In this document: positions 27,695 through 36,675 of the stretch, one piece after another
How the letters are laid out: each line of letters starts with the position of its first letter
How positions within the stretch are numbered: the stretch's first letter is position 1
Source of the DNA: Bacteroidetes bacterium OLB12
GTDB taxonomy: Bacteria; Bacteroidota; Bacteroidia; Cytophagales; Cyclobacteriaceae
DNA: 64,000 nucleotides
Assembly (NCBI GenBank): GCA_001567185.1
Contig: LNFR01000080.1
Coordinates: 1-64,000 of the forward strand
Reading direction: 5' to 3'
Notes under the pieces: model-generated
What the model was told of the DNA's origin: nothing
Databases searched by the model: none
The model's input: only the letters and a program-made list of their open reading frames with translations
Program-made: the position numbers and the translations under genes

Positions 27695-29321
27695 ATGGAG
27701 GAGCAGAAGAATTCATCGTATCAGATCAGTTTGCCACTTATTCTATGTATTGGGCTGGCAGCAGGGGTATTAGTTGGTGCAAGTATTACCGATAAATCCG
27801 GTGGGCCTGAAATTAACCAGGATGTGCAGAAACTCAGGGAAGTGCTGGGGTTGGTAAAAAATGAATATGTGGATGAGGCAAAAACCGATGTGCTGGTGGA
27901 AGAAGCCATTAGCCACATGCTGGGAAAATTAGATCCGCATTCTTCCTATTTATCGGCACAAGACCAGGTGGCTGCCAACGAAGACCTGCAGGGAAATTTC
28001 GAGGGCATTGGAATTGAGTTTAACATATTTCATGATACCCTGGTGGTGGTGGCTGCACTTAGCGGAGGGCCCTCCGAATCGGTTGGGTTGCAGCCAGGCG
28101 ATAAAATTGTAAAGGTTAACGATAATAATATTGCCAGCGTTGGCCTGTCGTACCCCGATGTGCAGAAATACCTGAAAGGGCCCAAGGGCACCGAAGTAAA
28201 AATTGAGGTGATACGGAGAAGCAGCCCTTCGCCAATTACGTTTACGATTATTCGCGATAATTCCCCAATTTTCAGTGGACGCTGCCTATATGATCGACTC
28301 GGAAATAGGCTATATTAAAGTGAGCCGCTTTTCACAAACTACCTACCAGGAAGTAAAAAAGGCCATGAGTAAATTGAAAGAAGAAGGCATGCAAAAACTG
28401 ATACTCGATCTGCAGGGAAACCCGGGCGGATACATGGATCAGGCCGTTGATATTGCCGATGAGTTTCTGGTGAAGGGCAAAAAGATCGTATTTACAAAAA
28501 GCCATGAAGCCCGGTATGATGAGGAGAGCTTTGCTACCGAGCGGGGCGATTTTGAACAAGGCGATTTAATTGTGTTGGTAAATGAAAGCAGCGCTTCGGC
28601 TTCTGAAATTGTAGCCGGTGCATTGCAAGACAATGACCGGGCATTAATTGTAGGGCGCAGATCGTACGGAAAAGGATTGGTGCAAAGACCCTTCCGGCTT
28701 AATGATGGCTCTGAGGTAAGGCTTACTATTTCGCGCTACTACACACCCAGCGGCCGATCCATTCAAAAGCCCTACAACAACCTGGAAGAGTATGACAAAG
28801 ATATTACCGAGCGCTACAAAAAAGGTGAATTCTTTTCTGCTGACAGCATTCACTTTAATGATTCGCTGAAGTACGAAACCGCAAATGGTCGCTCGGTATA
28901 TGGCGGAGGCGGTGTAATGCCCGATTATTTTGTGCCCTTAGACACGACCCTCGGGAACAGCCATTATTTTAACCGGTTGTTTGCCTCTAACATTCTGCGC
29001 GAATACGCCTTTAAGTATGCAGCCGAAAACAAATCGCGGTTAAGCAAAATGGGCTACCCCGATTATTTACAGTATTTTGAAGTTACCGATGCCATGCTGA
29101 ACCAGGTGGTAACCATGGGTGTTAAAAATAACATTGAAGCAAAACCAAAAGATCTGGCCAAAAACAAGCGCTATTTTCAGGTATATCTGAAAGCTGAAAT
29201 TGCCCGCAACGTGTGGGACAATCAAAGTTTTTATCCGATAATGAACGAAACAAACGAAATACTGCAGCAAGCTATTAAACTGTTTGATCGCATCCCGGAA
29301 TTGAACCGGGGCACTATGTAA
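27695..29321 (+). CDS. S41 family C-terminal processing peptidase, second paralogue (one frameshift)
   Basis: About 542 residues if repaired. A signal-anchor (residues 10-28) precedes the S41 N-terminal helices, a PDZ domain (FEGIGIEFNIF to EVIRRSS) and the catalytic domain with Ser in NESSASASEI and Lys in GKGLVQRPF. The frame breaks at about 28255-28262: IIRDN runs off frame, while the following frame reads PQFSVDAAYMIDSEIGYIKV. Loss of two A from GATAAAATTC, or one extra base, would explain it. It is paralogous to the gene at 1920-3566 and broken at the same structural place, just after the PDZ domain. Confidence 0.88.
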
Positions 29322-29460
29322 TCGTTGTTAGACGTCATCTTAAAAATACTTTGTCATCGCTGATCCCGCTCATGCGAAAGGTTGGAATGCCGGAATAAAT
29401 CCGCAAGGCAGAACAACTTTTGAGAACCTCTTTGTTTATCACAATTATGTTTTCATAGCA

Positions 29461-29488
29461 TTGGTAATTTTTTAACTTCATACTTTAA
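29461..29488 (+). promoter_or_regulatory. Candidate promoter of hmgA
   Basis: TTG (29461-29463), a 17-nt spacer and TACTTTAA (29481-29488), which differs from TAnnTTTG in its last two bases. The ATG at 29503 is about 15 nt downstream. The rest of the 181-bp gap after the S41 gene shows nothing recognisable. Confidence 0.3.
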
Positions 29489-29502
29489 TAACTGCTTCTT
29501 AC

Positions 29503-30696
29503 ATGTATTACCATCGCCTGGGAAAAATTCCGCATAAGCGTCACACACAATTCCGCCAGCCAGACGGAAGTCTGTATAAGGAAGAACTGGTAAGCTCCGA
29601 AGGCTTTTCCGGAATTTATTCTAACCTGTATCACATTAACGCACCCACGCGCATCAAAGCGTTGAAAGACCCGGTGAAATACGGCCCGCAACTCATAAAA
29701 GATTACGCGTTGCGCCAAACTCACTTAAATACATCGAAAGTAACCACTACCGGCCAGGATTACCTGTCGGCACGCAAGGTTTTGCTGGCCAATAATGATT
29801 GTGCCATTTCCATTTGCTCGCCCACACAACGCAAAATGGATTACTTCTATAAAAATGCCGAAGGCGATGAAGTGATTTACATTCACGATGGGCAAGGTGT
29901 ATTGATTTCACCTTTCGGGAAACTGGAGATTAAGCAAGGCGATTATGTAGTAATTCCACGCACGGTTATTTATAAATTAGAGTTTGAAGAAGGCCCGCTC
30001 CGTTTGTTGATCATTGAAGCGGCTTCACCGGTTGAAACCGTGAAGCGGTACCGCAACGAGTTAGGCCAGTTGGGCGAACATGCCCCCTACTGCGAGCGTG
30101 ACATTCGTCCTCCGCACGAACTTATTACCGATACCAGCAAGGGTGAGTTTTTAATGAAGATTAAAAAGCAAGGCTACCTGCATCAATACGTATATGATTA
30201 CAGTCCGCTGGATCTGATTGGCTGGGATGGCTTTCTGTGGCCGTATGCATTTTCCATTCATGACTTTGAACCCATCACCGGACGCATTCATCAGCCACCA
30301 CCCGTTCATCAAACTTTTCAGGCACATAATTTTGTAATCTGTTCATTCGTGCCGCGCCTGTTCGATTACCATCCGCTGGCCATTCCGGCTCCGTATAACC
30401 ACAGCAATATTGATAGCGATGAAGTGTTGTATTATGCAGAAGGGAATTTTATGAGCCGCAGAGGAATTGAACGCGGCTCGTTTACGTTACATCCGGGTGG
30501 GTTGCCCCACGGCCCACATCCGGGCACGGTAGAAAAAAGTATTGGCGCAAAAGAAACCCATGAACTTGCCGTGATGATTGATACGTTCAAACCCTTATAT
30601 CTGACAGAAGACTCATTAGAATTTTTAGATAAAAATTACCCGATGAGTTGGACCGACAATACCGAAGGCGGATTTAATGAGATCAATACGCCCTGA
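29503..30696 (+). CDS. hmgA: Homogentisate 1,2-dioxygenase
   Basis: 397 residues. It opens the homogentisate ring with O2 to give maleylacetoacetate, the central step of tyrosine and phenylalanine breakdown. It is a cupin-fold, iron(II)-dependent enzyme. The C-terminal region carries the expected His/Glu-rich segment (PYNHSNIDSDEVLYYAEG, then LHPGGLPHGPHPG and ETHELAVMIDTF). It is shorter than the ~440 residue animal enzyme, as usual in Bacteroidota. No other gene of the pathway is in the window. Confidence 0.93.
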   Translation: MYYHRLGKIPHKRHTQFRQPDGSLYKEELVSSEGFSGIYSNLYHINAPTRIKALKDPVKYGPQLIKDYALRQTHLNTSKVTTTGQDYLSARKVLLANNDCAISICSPTQRKMDYFYKNAEGDEVIYIHDGQGVLISPFGKLEIKQGDYVVIPRTVIYKLEFEEGPLRLLIIEAASPVETVKRYRNELGQLGEHAPYCERDIRPPHELITDTSKGEFLMKIKKQGYLHQYVYDYSPLDLIGWDGFLWPYAFSIHDFEPITGRIHQPPPVHQTFQAHNFVICSFVPRLFDYHPLAIPAPYNHSNIDSDEVLYYAEGNFMSRRGIERGSFTLHPGGLPHGPHPGTVEKSIGAKETHELAVMIDTFKPLYLTEDSLEFLDKNYPMSWTDNTEGGFNEINTP

Positions 30697-30745
30697 ATTC
30701 AAAATCCGAAATTCAAAATTCGAAATCCGAAATCCGAAATTTAAT
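30693..30745. repeat. AT-rich TTCAAAATYCGAAAT repeat unit
   Basis: Tandem variants of ATTCAAAATCCGAA and ATCCGAA fill the gap between hmgA and the next gene. They are related to the TTCAAAATT block at 10931, with a CCG variation. Confidence 0.6.
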
Positions 30746-30754
30746 ACACTAACT

Positions 30755-31454
30755 ATGCGAACACTTTTAACCTTAATACTATCCGGGCTCTTTGGTGTAT
30801 CCTTTGCTCAGCCCAACATTACCGGAGCCTGGCAAGCAGGCACGGATGAAAATCACCTGGTGATGATTGTTGCCGATAAGTTTTATTCGGTTGCTGTTTA
30901 TAATCAGAAAGACAAAACCTACATCGGCACGTATGGCGGAACCTTTCGCCTTGAAAAAAGTGAATTTATTTACGTGAACGAGTTCAACACATTAAGCAAG
31001 GATGATATTGGTGTGGAGACCCGTGCTGCATTTCAATTGAAAGGCAACACGCTGAAGTTGGCAAAGGATGATTTTAAGAAATTAGATGATGGAAAGCCTG
31101 GTCAATTGGCGGGGGCCTGGCTAATTACCGGCCGGGTAACCGATAAGGGCATGCAACCCATTACGCCCGGTGCACGCAAAACCATGAAGATACTTTCGGG
31201 TACGCGCTTTCAGTGGATTGCCTACAACAGCGTAACGAAAGAGTTTTTTGGAACCGGAGGCGGAACCTACACAACCGAAAACGGCAAGTACATTGAAACC
31301 ATTGAAGTATTCTCGCGCGATAATAGTCGTGTTGGAGCGAAGCTTGAATTTTGATTTTTCGTTGGTAGATGGTAACTGGCGCCACAGCGGCAAAAGCAGC
31401 AAAGGCGATCCTATTGATGAAATCTGGACCCAACGACAAAAACTTAGAATTTAA
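30755..31454 (+). CDS. Secreted protein of unknown function, tandem-repeat domain (one frameshift)
   Basis: About 232 residues with signal peptide (MRTLLTLILSGLFGVSFAQ). Two related halves each begin with a GAW motif (ITGAWQAG and LAGAWLITGRV) and contain a GTxGGT stretch (GTYGGTF, GTGGGTY), suggesting an internal duplication of a lipocalin-like or beta-sandwich unit. The frame breaks at about 31347-31352 (VGAKLEF then stop). Skipping one base continues as NFDFSLVDGNWRHSG to a stop at 31454, a better ending. The upstream in-frame start at 30677 would translate the repeat and was rejected. Confidence 0.7.
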
Positions 31455-31468
31455 AAATTGTAAATCGT

Positions 31469-31915
31469 ATGTCTGTCTTTTCCATACCGCTCTCCATTCG
31501 CTGGTCTGATATTGATGCCAACCGGCATTTGCGCCACTCGGTATATTATGATTTTGCGGCAGCGGCCCGGATGCAGTTGTTGAGTGAACGCGGACTCACA
31601 ACTGAAAAGTTCGAAGCGTTTGCCATCGGCCCCATCCTTTTTCGTGAAGAGGCTATCTTTAGAAGAGAAATCCGGCTGGAAGACAAAATTATGCTTACCG
31701 TAGAACTGTATAAAAGCACACCCGACTTTAGCCGGTGGAGTTTACGTCATACATTTTTAAAGGAAGATGGTACCCTTGCTACCACGTTAAGTATTGATGG
31801 TTCGTGGATTGATCTGAACCTGCGCAAGCTTGCCCAACCAAACGAGTACATCAAAACAATCTTTTCAGAGTTTCCGAAGTCGGCCGATTTTCAGTGGCTC
31901 GAACTTAAGAAGTAA
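31469..31915 (+). CDS. Acyl-CoA thioesterase (hotdog fold, 4HBT-like)
   Basis: 148 residues. The hotdog-fold motif WSDIDANRHLRHSVYYDF near residue 11 carries the acid and His typical of 4-hydroxybenzoyl-CoA thioesterase relatives. It hydrolyses acyl-CoA or acyl-ACP thioesters; the substrate cannot be inferred. It overlaps purN tail to tail by 11 bp. Confidence 0.85.
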   Translation: MSVFSIPLSIRWSDIDANRHLRHSVYYDFAAAARMQLLSERGLTTEKFEAFAIGPILFREEAIFRREIRLEDKIMLTVELYKSTPDFSRWSLRHTFLKEDGTLATTLSIDGSWIDLNLRKLAQPNEYIKTIFSEFPKSADFQWLELKK

Positions 31916-32471
31916 TCCACTTCTCAATTACCAGGGGGTAATACCGGTGTTCTAATTGCTGCACCTTACGGGCAATATCTTCCGGAGTATCTGATTTTTC
32001 GATGCTGCATTTTTGTTGACTCAGAATTTTGCCTTCATCATAATGCGCATTCACTTCATGAATGGTAATTCCGGTTTCGGTTTCTCCGGCTTGCTTAACG
32101 GCTTCATGTACACGCATTCCATACATGCCTTTGCCACCAAATTTGGGCAACAGGGCCGGGTGAATGTTGATGATCCGACCCGGAAATGTGCTTAATAAAT
32201 TTTGTGGGATTAACCAGAGAAAACCAGCCAGCACAATATGAGTAATTCCTGCCGCCTTTAGTACTTCAACCACTTCATCGCTTTCGCGAAATTGTGCTTT
32301 GTTAAAAACCAACGTGGCAATATTATATTGTGCCGCCCGCTGCAACCCATACGCCTCCGAATTATTACTCAATAACAATGCAACCTTTATCGACTCGTGC
32401 TTCTGAAAATGCGTAATAATCCTTTCTGCATTTGATCCACTACCCGAAATAAAAAATTGCGATGCGTGCAA
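31905..32471 (-). CDS. purN: Phosphoribosylglycinamide formyltransferase
   Basis: 188 residues. Transfers formyl from 10-formyl-THF to GAR in purine synthesis. The motifs are FISGSGSNAERI at the N-terminus, NIHPALLPKFGGKGMYG with the catalytic Asn-His near 103-105, and HEVNAHYDEGKIL with the third catalytic residue. Normal length for the short bacterial enzyme. It is downstream of the UbiA gene on the same strand. Confidence 0.95.
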   Translation of the reverse strand: MHASQFFISGSGSNAERIITHFQKHESIKVALLLSNNSEAYGLQRAAQYNIATLVFNKAQFRESDEVVEVLKAAGITHIVLAGFLWLIPQNLLSTFPGRIINIHPALLPKFGGKGMYGMRVHEAVKQAGETETGITIHEVNAHYDEGKILSQQKCSIEKSDTPEDIARKVQQLEHRYYPLVIEKWITS

Positions 32472-32493
32472 GGCTCATGTCAAAATCCAATCG

Positions 32494-33345
32494 CTAAATA
32501 AACACCATACTCAAAATTCCCAACAACATAATGATTTTACACCATTGGCTAAGCCAATAGAAATCTTTTTTTGTATCGGCTACAACCAATCGGGCTACAA
32601 ACAAACCCAGTGGCATAAATAAAAAAATCAGAAAGTAATATTCGGGTAGCTTGGTGTATTCATAATTCAGATACATTACCACCAGTGCAAACAGCATCAG
32701 CAATCCGTAAATAACCCACTTGGTTCTTCGCAGGCCCCACACAATAGGTAATGTTCTGCATCCAAATGTATTGTCGCCTTTCAGGTCTTCCATGTCTTTC
32801 ACTATTTCGCGCACCAGGGTTATAAACAATGCAAATACCGCGTAAATAGATACCAGCGCATGGTTTTCGTAATACACCAAATTTACAAGCCACACCGAAA
32901 GGCCTGTTAACAATGCTACTACCAGGTTGCCAATAAATGGTTGCCGCTTAAGGTTGTTGGAATACCACCACAATAAAAAAACAGAAACCATGTGCATAGC
33001 AGCCACCCGCAGGCCAAGCAATAACCCGAGTGCGACACCTACTACAGAAAGAAATGTATGAAACAACAGGGCATACCTGCGGGTAATGCCTTTGCCTATC
33101 ACTACCCGTTCGGGTTTGTTGATCAGATCAATCTTAATGTCATAATAATCATTGATGATATACCCAGCTGCCGCAATGATGGTGGTGGAAAGCGCCAGCA
33201 CCAACAACTGCCAATCCCATATCAACGCCCGATCGATCAAAAAGCAGGCAGCAAAATACTGGGCCATAGCAATAATCACCAGATTCCAGAATCGGGTGAG
33301 GCGAATGAGTGCCTGCAAACTAAAGGGCTGCCGGGAAATAGCCAT
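32494..33345 (-). CDS. UbiA family prenyltransferase, geranylgeranylglycerol-phosphate type
   Basis: 283 residues from MAISRQPF, with about eight membrane spans. The two Asp-rich prenyl-diphosphate sites are NDYYDIKID near residue 65 and DMEDLKGD near 190. Bacteroidota homologues are usually annotated as geranylgeranylglycerol-phosphate geranylgeranyltransferase, but a quinone-prenylating role is equally possible from sequence. An earlier in-frame start (33387) adds 14 polar residues and seems less likely. Confidence 0.85.
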   Translation of the reverse strand: MAISRQPFSLQALIRLTRFWNLVIIAMAQYFAACFLIDRALIWDWQLLVLALSTTIIAAAGYIINDYYDIKIDLINKPERVVIGKGITRRYALLFHTFLSVVGVALGLLLGLRVAAMHMVSVFLLWWYSNNLKRQPFIGNLVVALLTGLSVWLVNLVYYENHALVSIYAVFALFITLVREIVKDMEDLKGDNTFGCRTLPIVWGLRRTKWVIYGLLMLFALVVMYLNYEYTKLPEYYFLIFLFMPLGLFVARLVVADTKKDFYWLSQWCKIIMLLGILSMVFI

Positions 33346-33396
33346 ACCCGCAAAGGTAAACGTATTTTTACCTTTGCGGGCAGGCACTATTTAGAA

Positions 33397-35835
33397 TTAA
33401 AACCGGAGGGCCAGCATCAACATAACGTTCCTGCCAGCCTGTGGGTAGTAGAAATTCTGTCGATACTCAGTTGTTCCACCAAAATATCCATACGTATAAC
33501 CATTCGACTCGTAGGCTATATCAAAAATATTATTCACGAATCCGCTTAACGATATTTCGCGCATGCCTTTGGGATACCACGAGTAGCTTACGCGAAGGTC
33601 ATTGATAAAGTATGCACCCAGCATACGCCCCGTGTTGGAAGCATTATCCAGAAACTGGTCGCCCACATACTTACTAAGCAATGAAACTTCCAGGTTGGAG
33701 ACCGGGCTAACGAATAATCCTGAACCGGCAATTATGGAAGGCGAAAATGCAATGTCGGTATTTTTAAACGTGTTGGTTATTTCAATGTAGTCATCAAAAT
33801 TTTCACCATAATCATAAATCACTTCATGAAAAGTTTTAATCTTGTTTTCGCTCCAAGTAAGGTTGGCCGTCCAGGAAACTTTGGAGTTGATTCGCCATAA
33901 TGCTTCCAACTCTATACCCGTGCGGTAGCTTGTCTCCACATTGGTACGAATCAGCGCGCCTACATCGTTTACTTTACCGGTGGGCACCAATTGATTTTTA
34001 TAATTCATGTAATAGTAATTGGCTGAAAGATTTACACTGCGCTTGCGCCAACGCCAACCCGCTTCAAGATCGCCCATGCGTTCATGTTTGGGGGCGGTTC
34101 CTGCTAGTGCATCAATAAAATCATCGCGCACCGGTTCGCGGTTACCCACTGCATACGAAGCATAAATCTGGTTATGCGGATCGAGGGCATAGGTAATACC
34201 TATTTTAGGGTTAAAGAAGTTGAATTGTTTTACTACACTAAAATCAAACTGGCGATTCTCTCTGCCCGAAGCATTATAATTAATGCTGCGGTACTGCAAG
34301 TCAACAAACCCTTCCCAGTTTTTACCTGGAGAAAACGTGTTCTTCCAAAAAACATTAAAGTCCGTCTTTACTCCCCTGTTAAAGTAGTATTGAAAATCTT
34401 TCGGTACTTCCGAAACCTGGGCCCAGATAATCTGCCCAAAGTGATCGCCCTCATATTTATTCCACGCACCACCCAATACCGAATTAAGTTTTTCAGTTTC
34501 GTAATTAAGTGAATAGGTAAATCCATAAAAATCATTTTTGAGCCAACGCCTGCGTATCAAATCGGTGGAGGAAATCGTTTCTCCACCAATTACAACTTCG
34601 GGTAATCCATAGTCTTCAAAATCATTATCCATGCGGTATTCTTCGTAGTAACCACTTCCTTTTGTATAGTGAAGCGCGCCTTGCAACGTTAGTTTATCTG
34701 TGGCACGATGTGAGGCATGAAACTGATAATGATCCTGTTGGTAATTGTCTTCCTGATTCTCGTACGTATAAATATTAAACGTACGCCCCGATGCCAACAG
34801 ATTATCCAGTTGCTGCTGGTTCCAACCTTCCGCTGCTGCAGTCGCTTCCATCGCTTCCACATCGTTATTCAAACGCGACTCAGGCACACCATACCAACTT
34901 TGGTACGTGGTTTCCTTACCGCCAAACACAATGGCTTTCAACATGGTTTTGTTGCCATAATATCCGCCTGCGAGCGAATACGATTTCAAATCTGAACTGG
35001 CCCGATCGATGTACCCATCGGAAGTTATTTTGGAAACACGCCCGTCAATCACAAATTTGTTATTCAGCAGACCGGTACCCCAGGCCACTGTGTTACGCAG
35101 CGTGTTGAATGAACCAACCGAGTTCACTACATCGGCATAAGCCACATCGTTTCGGGTGTTGGTTTGCAGGTTTACGCTGGCACCAAAGGCACCGGCTCCA
35201 TTGGTAGAAGTGCCCACGCCACGCTGCACCTGCACACTTTGCACCGAAGTGGTAAGGTCTGGCGTGTTTACCCAAAATACACCCTGACTTTCGCTATCAT
35301 TAACCGGAATACCATTAATGGTAACATTGATTCGCGTAGCATCGCTTCCGCGGATGCGCAAGCCCGTATAGCCAACACCCGCACCGGCATCGGAAGTGCT
35401 TACCAGCGAGGGCGTCCAATTCAATACGAATGGTAAATCCTGCCCGAAGTTTTGTTTCTGCAAGGTTGCTTTATTTTCAGTAGTTGCTACCGTAGGGCCA
35501 TTGTCGTTTGCGCGGGTAGCATTAACAATTACCTGATCGGTTATGCGCACATCTTCCTGTAAGACAATTTCATTTTCATCGTCAGCAGCTAATGTGGTTG
35601 TTAATGTTTGATACCCCAAATAGCGCACTTCCGCTTCGTACCTGTCCGCATCCAGGTTATTGAAACTGAAATAACCCAGGTTGTCTGTTACTGCAACGCG
35701 CGCGGGTAATTTTAACTGTACGGTGGCTCCGGGTAACGGAACCGATTGGTGGTCGAACACACGACCGCGAATGGTTTGTGCACATAGCAAGCCAGGCCAT
35801 GCCAGCAGCACCAATACTTGAATTGATTTGAACAT
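33397..35835 (-). CDS. TonB-dependent outer-membrane receptor under TPP riboswitch, probable thiamine importer
   Basis: 812 residues. A signal peptide (to about 19) is followed by a carboxypeptidase-like beta-sandwich (TIRGRVFDHQSVPLPGATV), the plug domain (VGYTGLRIRGSDATRINVTINGIPV) and a 22-strand barrel ending in Phe (MLMLALRF). The family imports bulky or scarce nutrients using TonB energy. Specificity comes from the leader, which is a TPP riboswitch; Bacteroidota TonB receptors with such a leader (called omr1) are predicted thiamine importers. The downstream genes are not thiamine genes. Confidence 0.9.
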   Translation of the reverse strand: MFKSIQVLVLLAWPGLLCAQTIRGRVFDHQSVPLPGATVQLKLPARVAVTDNLGYFSFNNLDADRYEAEVRYLGYQTLTTTLAADDENEIVLQEDVRITDQVIVNATRANDNGPTVATTENKATLQKQNFGQDLPFVLNWTPSLVSTSDAGAGVGYTGLRIRGSDATRINVTINGIPVNDSESQGVFWVNTPDLTTSVQSVQVQRGVGTSTNGAGAFGASVNLQTNTRNDVAYADVVNSVGSFNTLRNTVAWGTGLLNNKFVIDGRVSKITSDGYIDRASSDLKSYSLAGGYYGNKTMLKAIVFGGKETTYQSWYGVPESRLNNDVEAMEATAAAEGWNQQQLDNLLASGRTFNIYTYENQEDNYQQDHYQFHASHRATDKLTLQGALHYTKGSGYYEEYRMDNDFEDYGLPEVVIGGETISSTDLIRRRWLKNDFYGFTYSLNYETEKLNSVLGGAWNKYEGDHFGQIIWAQVSEVPKDFQYYFNRGVKTDFNVFWKNTFSPGKNWEGFVDLQYRSINYNASGRENRQFDFSVVKQFNFFNPKIGITYALDPHNQIYASYAVGNREPVRDDFIDALAGTAPKHERMGDLEAGWRWRKRSVNLSANYYYMNYKNQLVPTGKVNDVGALIRTNVETSYRTGIELEALWRINSKVSWTANLTWSENKIKTFHEVIYDYGENFDDYIEITNTFKNTDIAFSPSIIAGSGLFVSPVSNLEVSLLSKYVGDQFLDNASNTGRMLGAYFINDLRVSYSWYPKGMREISLSGFVNNIFDIAYESNGYTYGYFGGTTEYRQNFYYPQAGRNVMLMLALRF

Positions 35836-35908
35836 GTTTTAATAAGTTTAAAGTCAGGCGCATAGGGGAACACGCCCTTTAACTTATTATCTGATACAAA
35901 GATCAGAT

Positions 35909-35990
35909 TGCCTCCCTTCGTCCGCATTACCGGCATCAGGTTCAGTGGGTATAATCTCAGCCCGAAATATTTAAGGCACCCCTTTGTCGT
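35909..35990 (-). promoter_or_regulatory. TPP riboswitch (THI element)
   Basis: The minus strand reads GGGGTGCC, then GGGCTGAGA, ACCC, GAACCTGAT and AATGCGGACGAAGGGA: the conserved thi-box blocks in order and spacing. The aptamer starts right after the mapped promoter and ends about 75 nt before the TonB receptor ATG. High TPP would be expected to shut off the receptor. The expression platform was not resolved by eye. Confidence 0.95.
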
Positions 35991-35999
35991 TTGACGGAG

Positions 36000-36028
36000 C
36001 AAATGTATGCAGGAAAATTAAATCGCAA
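36000..36028 (-). promoter_or_regulatory. Promoter of the riboswitch-TonB receptor transcript
   Basis: On the minus strand TTG (36028 to 36026), 18 nt, then TACATTTG (36007 to 36000), an exact TAnnTTTG match. The predicted start, near 35994, falls at the first base of the riboswitch, a strong positional check. The element lies in the leader of the divergent biotin carrier gene. Confidence 0.7.
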
Positions 36029-36044
36029 CCACTATTTTTACAAA

Positions 36045-36539
36045 ATGTACAAAGCCATCGTTAACAAAAAATCTTTCGAAATAGAAACAACGGAAACGGG
36101 GTTTCGGATAGATGGTAAAGATATCGCGTGGGATATGGTGAAGATCAACGACACTACCTTCCACATTCTGTATCAAAACAAAAGCTATGCAGCCGAGTTG
36201 GTGAAGACCGATCGCGAAAGCAAAACCTTTGTGTTTAAGATTAATGGCCGCACCTACCCGGTTACACTAAAAGATAAATTTGATTTGCTGCTTGAAAAGA
36301 TGGGCATGAACAGCACTGCGGGCAGTAAAGTAAACGCTGTAAAGGCTCCTATGCCCGGACTGATTGTGGATTTAAAAATTCAGGTTGGTGATAGTGTAAA
36401 ACCTGGCGATGCCCTTCTAATTCTTGAAGCCATGAAAATGGAAAACATCTTAAAATCTCCTGGCGAAGGCATTGTTAAAACCCTGAAAGTAAAAAAGGGA
36501 GATAGTGTAGAAAAGGGCCAGGTATTGGTGGAGTTTTAA
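36045..36539 (+). CDS. Biotin/lipoyl carrier domain protein (acyl-CoA carboxylase BCCP-like subunit)
   Basis: 164 residues. The C-terminal 70 residues form a biotinyl domain with the biotin lysine in LEAMKMEN, preceded by the APMPGLI turn. The N-terminal ~90 residues are a small beta-rich region typical of Bacteroidota carriers annotated as acetyl- or propionyl-CoA carboxylase subunit. No carboxylase subunit is adjacent, so the partner is elsewhere. The start MYKAIVNKK avoids overlapping the TPP promoter. Confidence 0.88.
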   Translation: MYKAIVNKKSFEIETTETGFRIDGKDIAWDMVKINDTTFHILYQNKSYAAELVKTDRESKTFVFKINGRTYPVTLKDKFDLLLEKMGMNSTAGSKVNAVKAPMPGLIVDLKIQVGDSVKPGDALLILEAMKMENILKSPGEGIVKTLKVKKGDSVEKGQVLVEF

Positions 36540-36654
36540 AATAAGGATTGGTACAAATTATGCATTCGAGTGCAAGATTTGTACTTTTAAAACATCGAAT
36601 TTACTCAAATTTACCACATTTTTATTGCCCCTAACTAACAAATGGTATTCCTGG

Positions 36655-36662
36655 TATATTTG
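36655..36662 (+). promoter_or_regulatory. -7 element before the AAA/DUF4143 gene
   Basis: TATATTTG matches TAnnTTTG exactly, 14 bp before the ATG at 36676, so the leader would be only a few bases. No good -33 box is seen. Confidence 0.4.
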
Positions 36663-36675
36663 TAGCGTATTAAGT

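Noticed and set aside
30677..30754. Longer N-terminus of the secreted protein starting at 30677
   Set aside because: It would translate the AT-rich repeat and hide a clear signal peptide starting at 30755.
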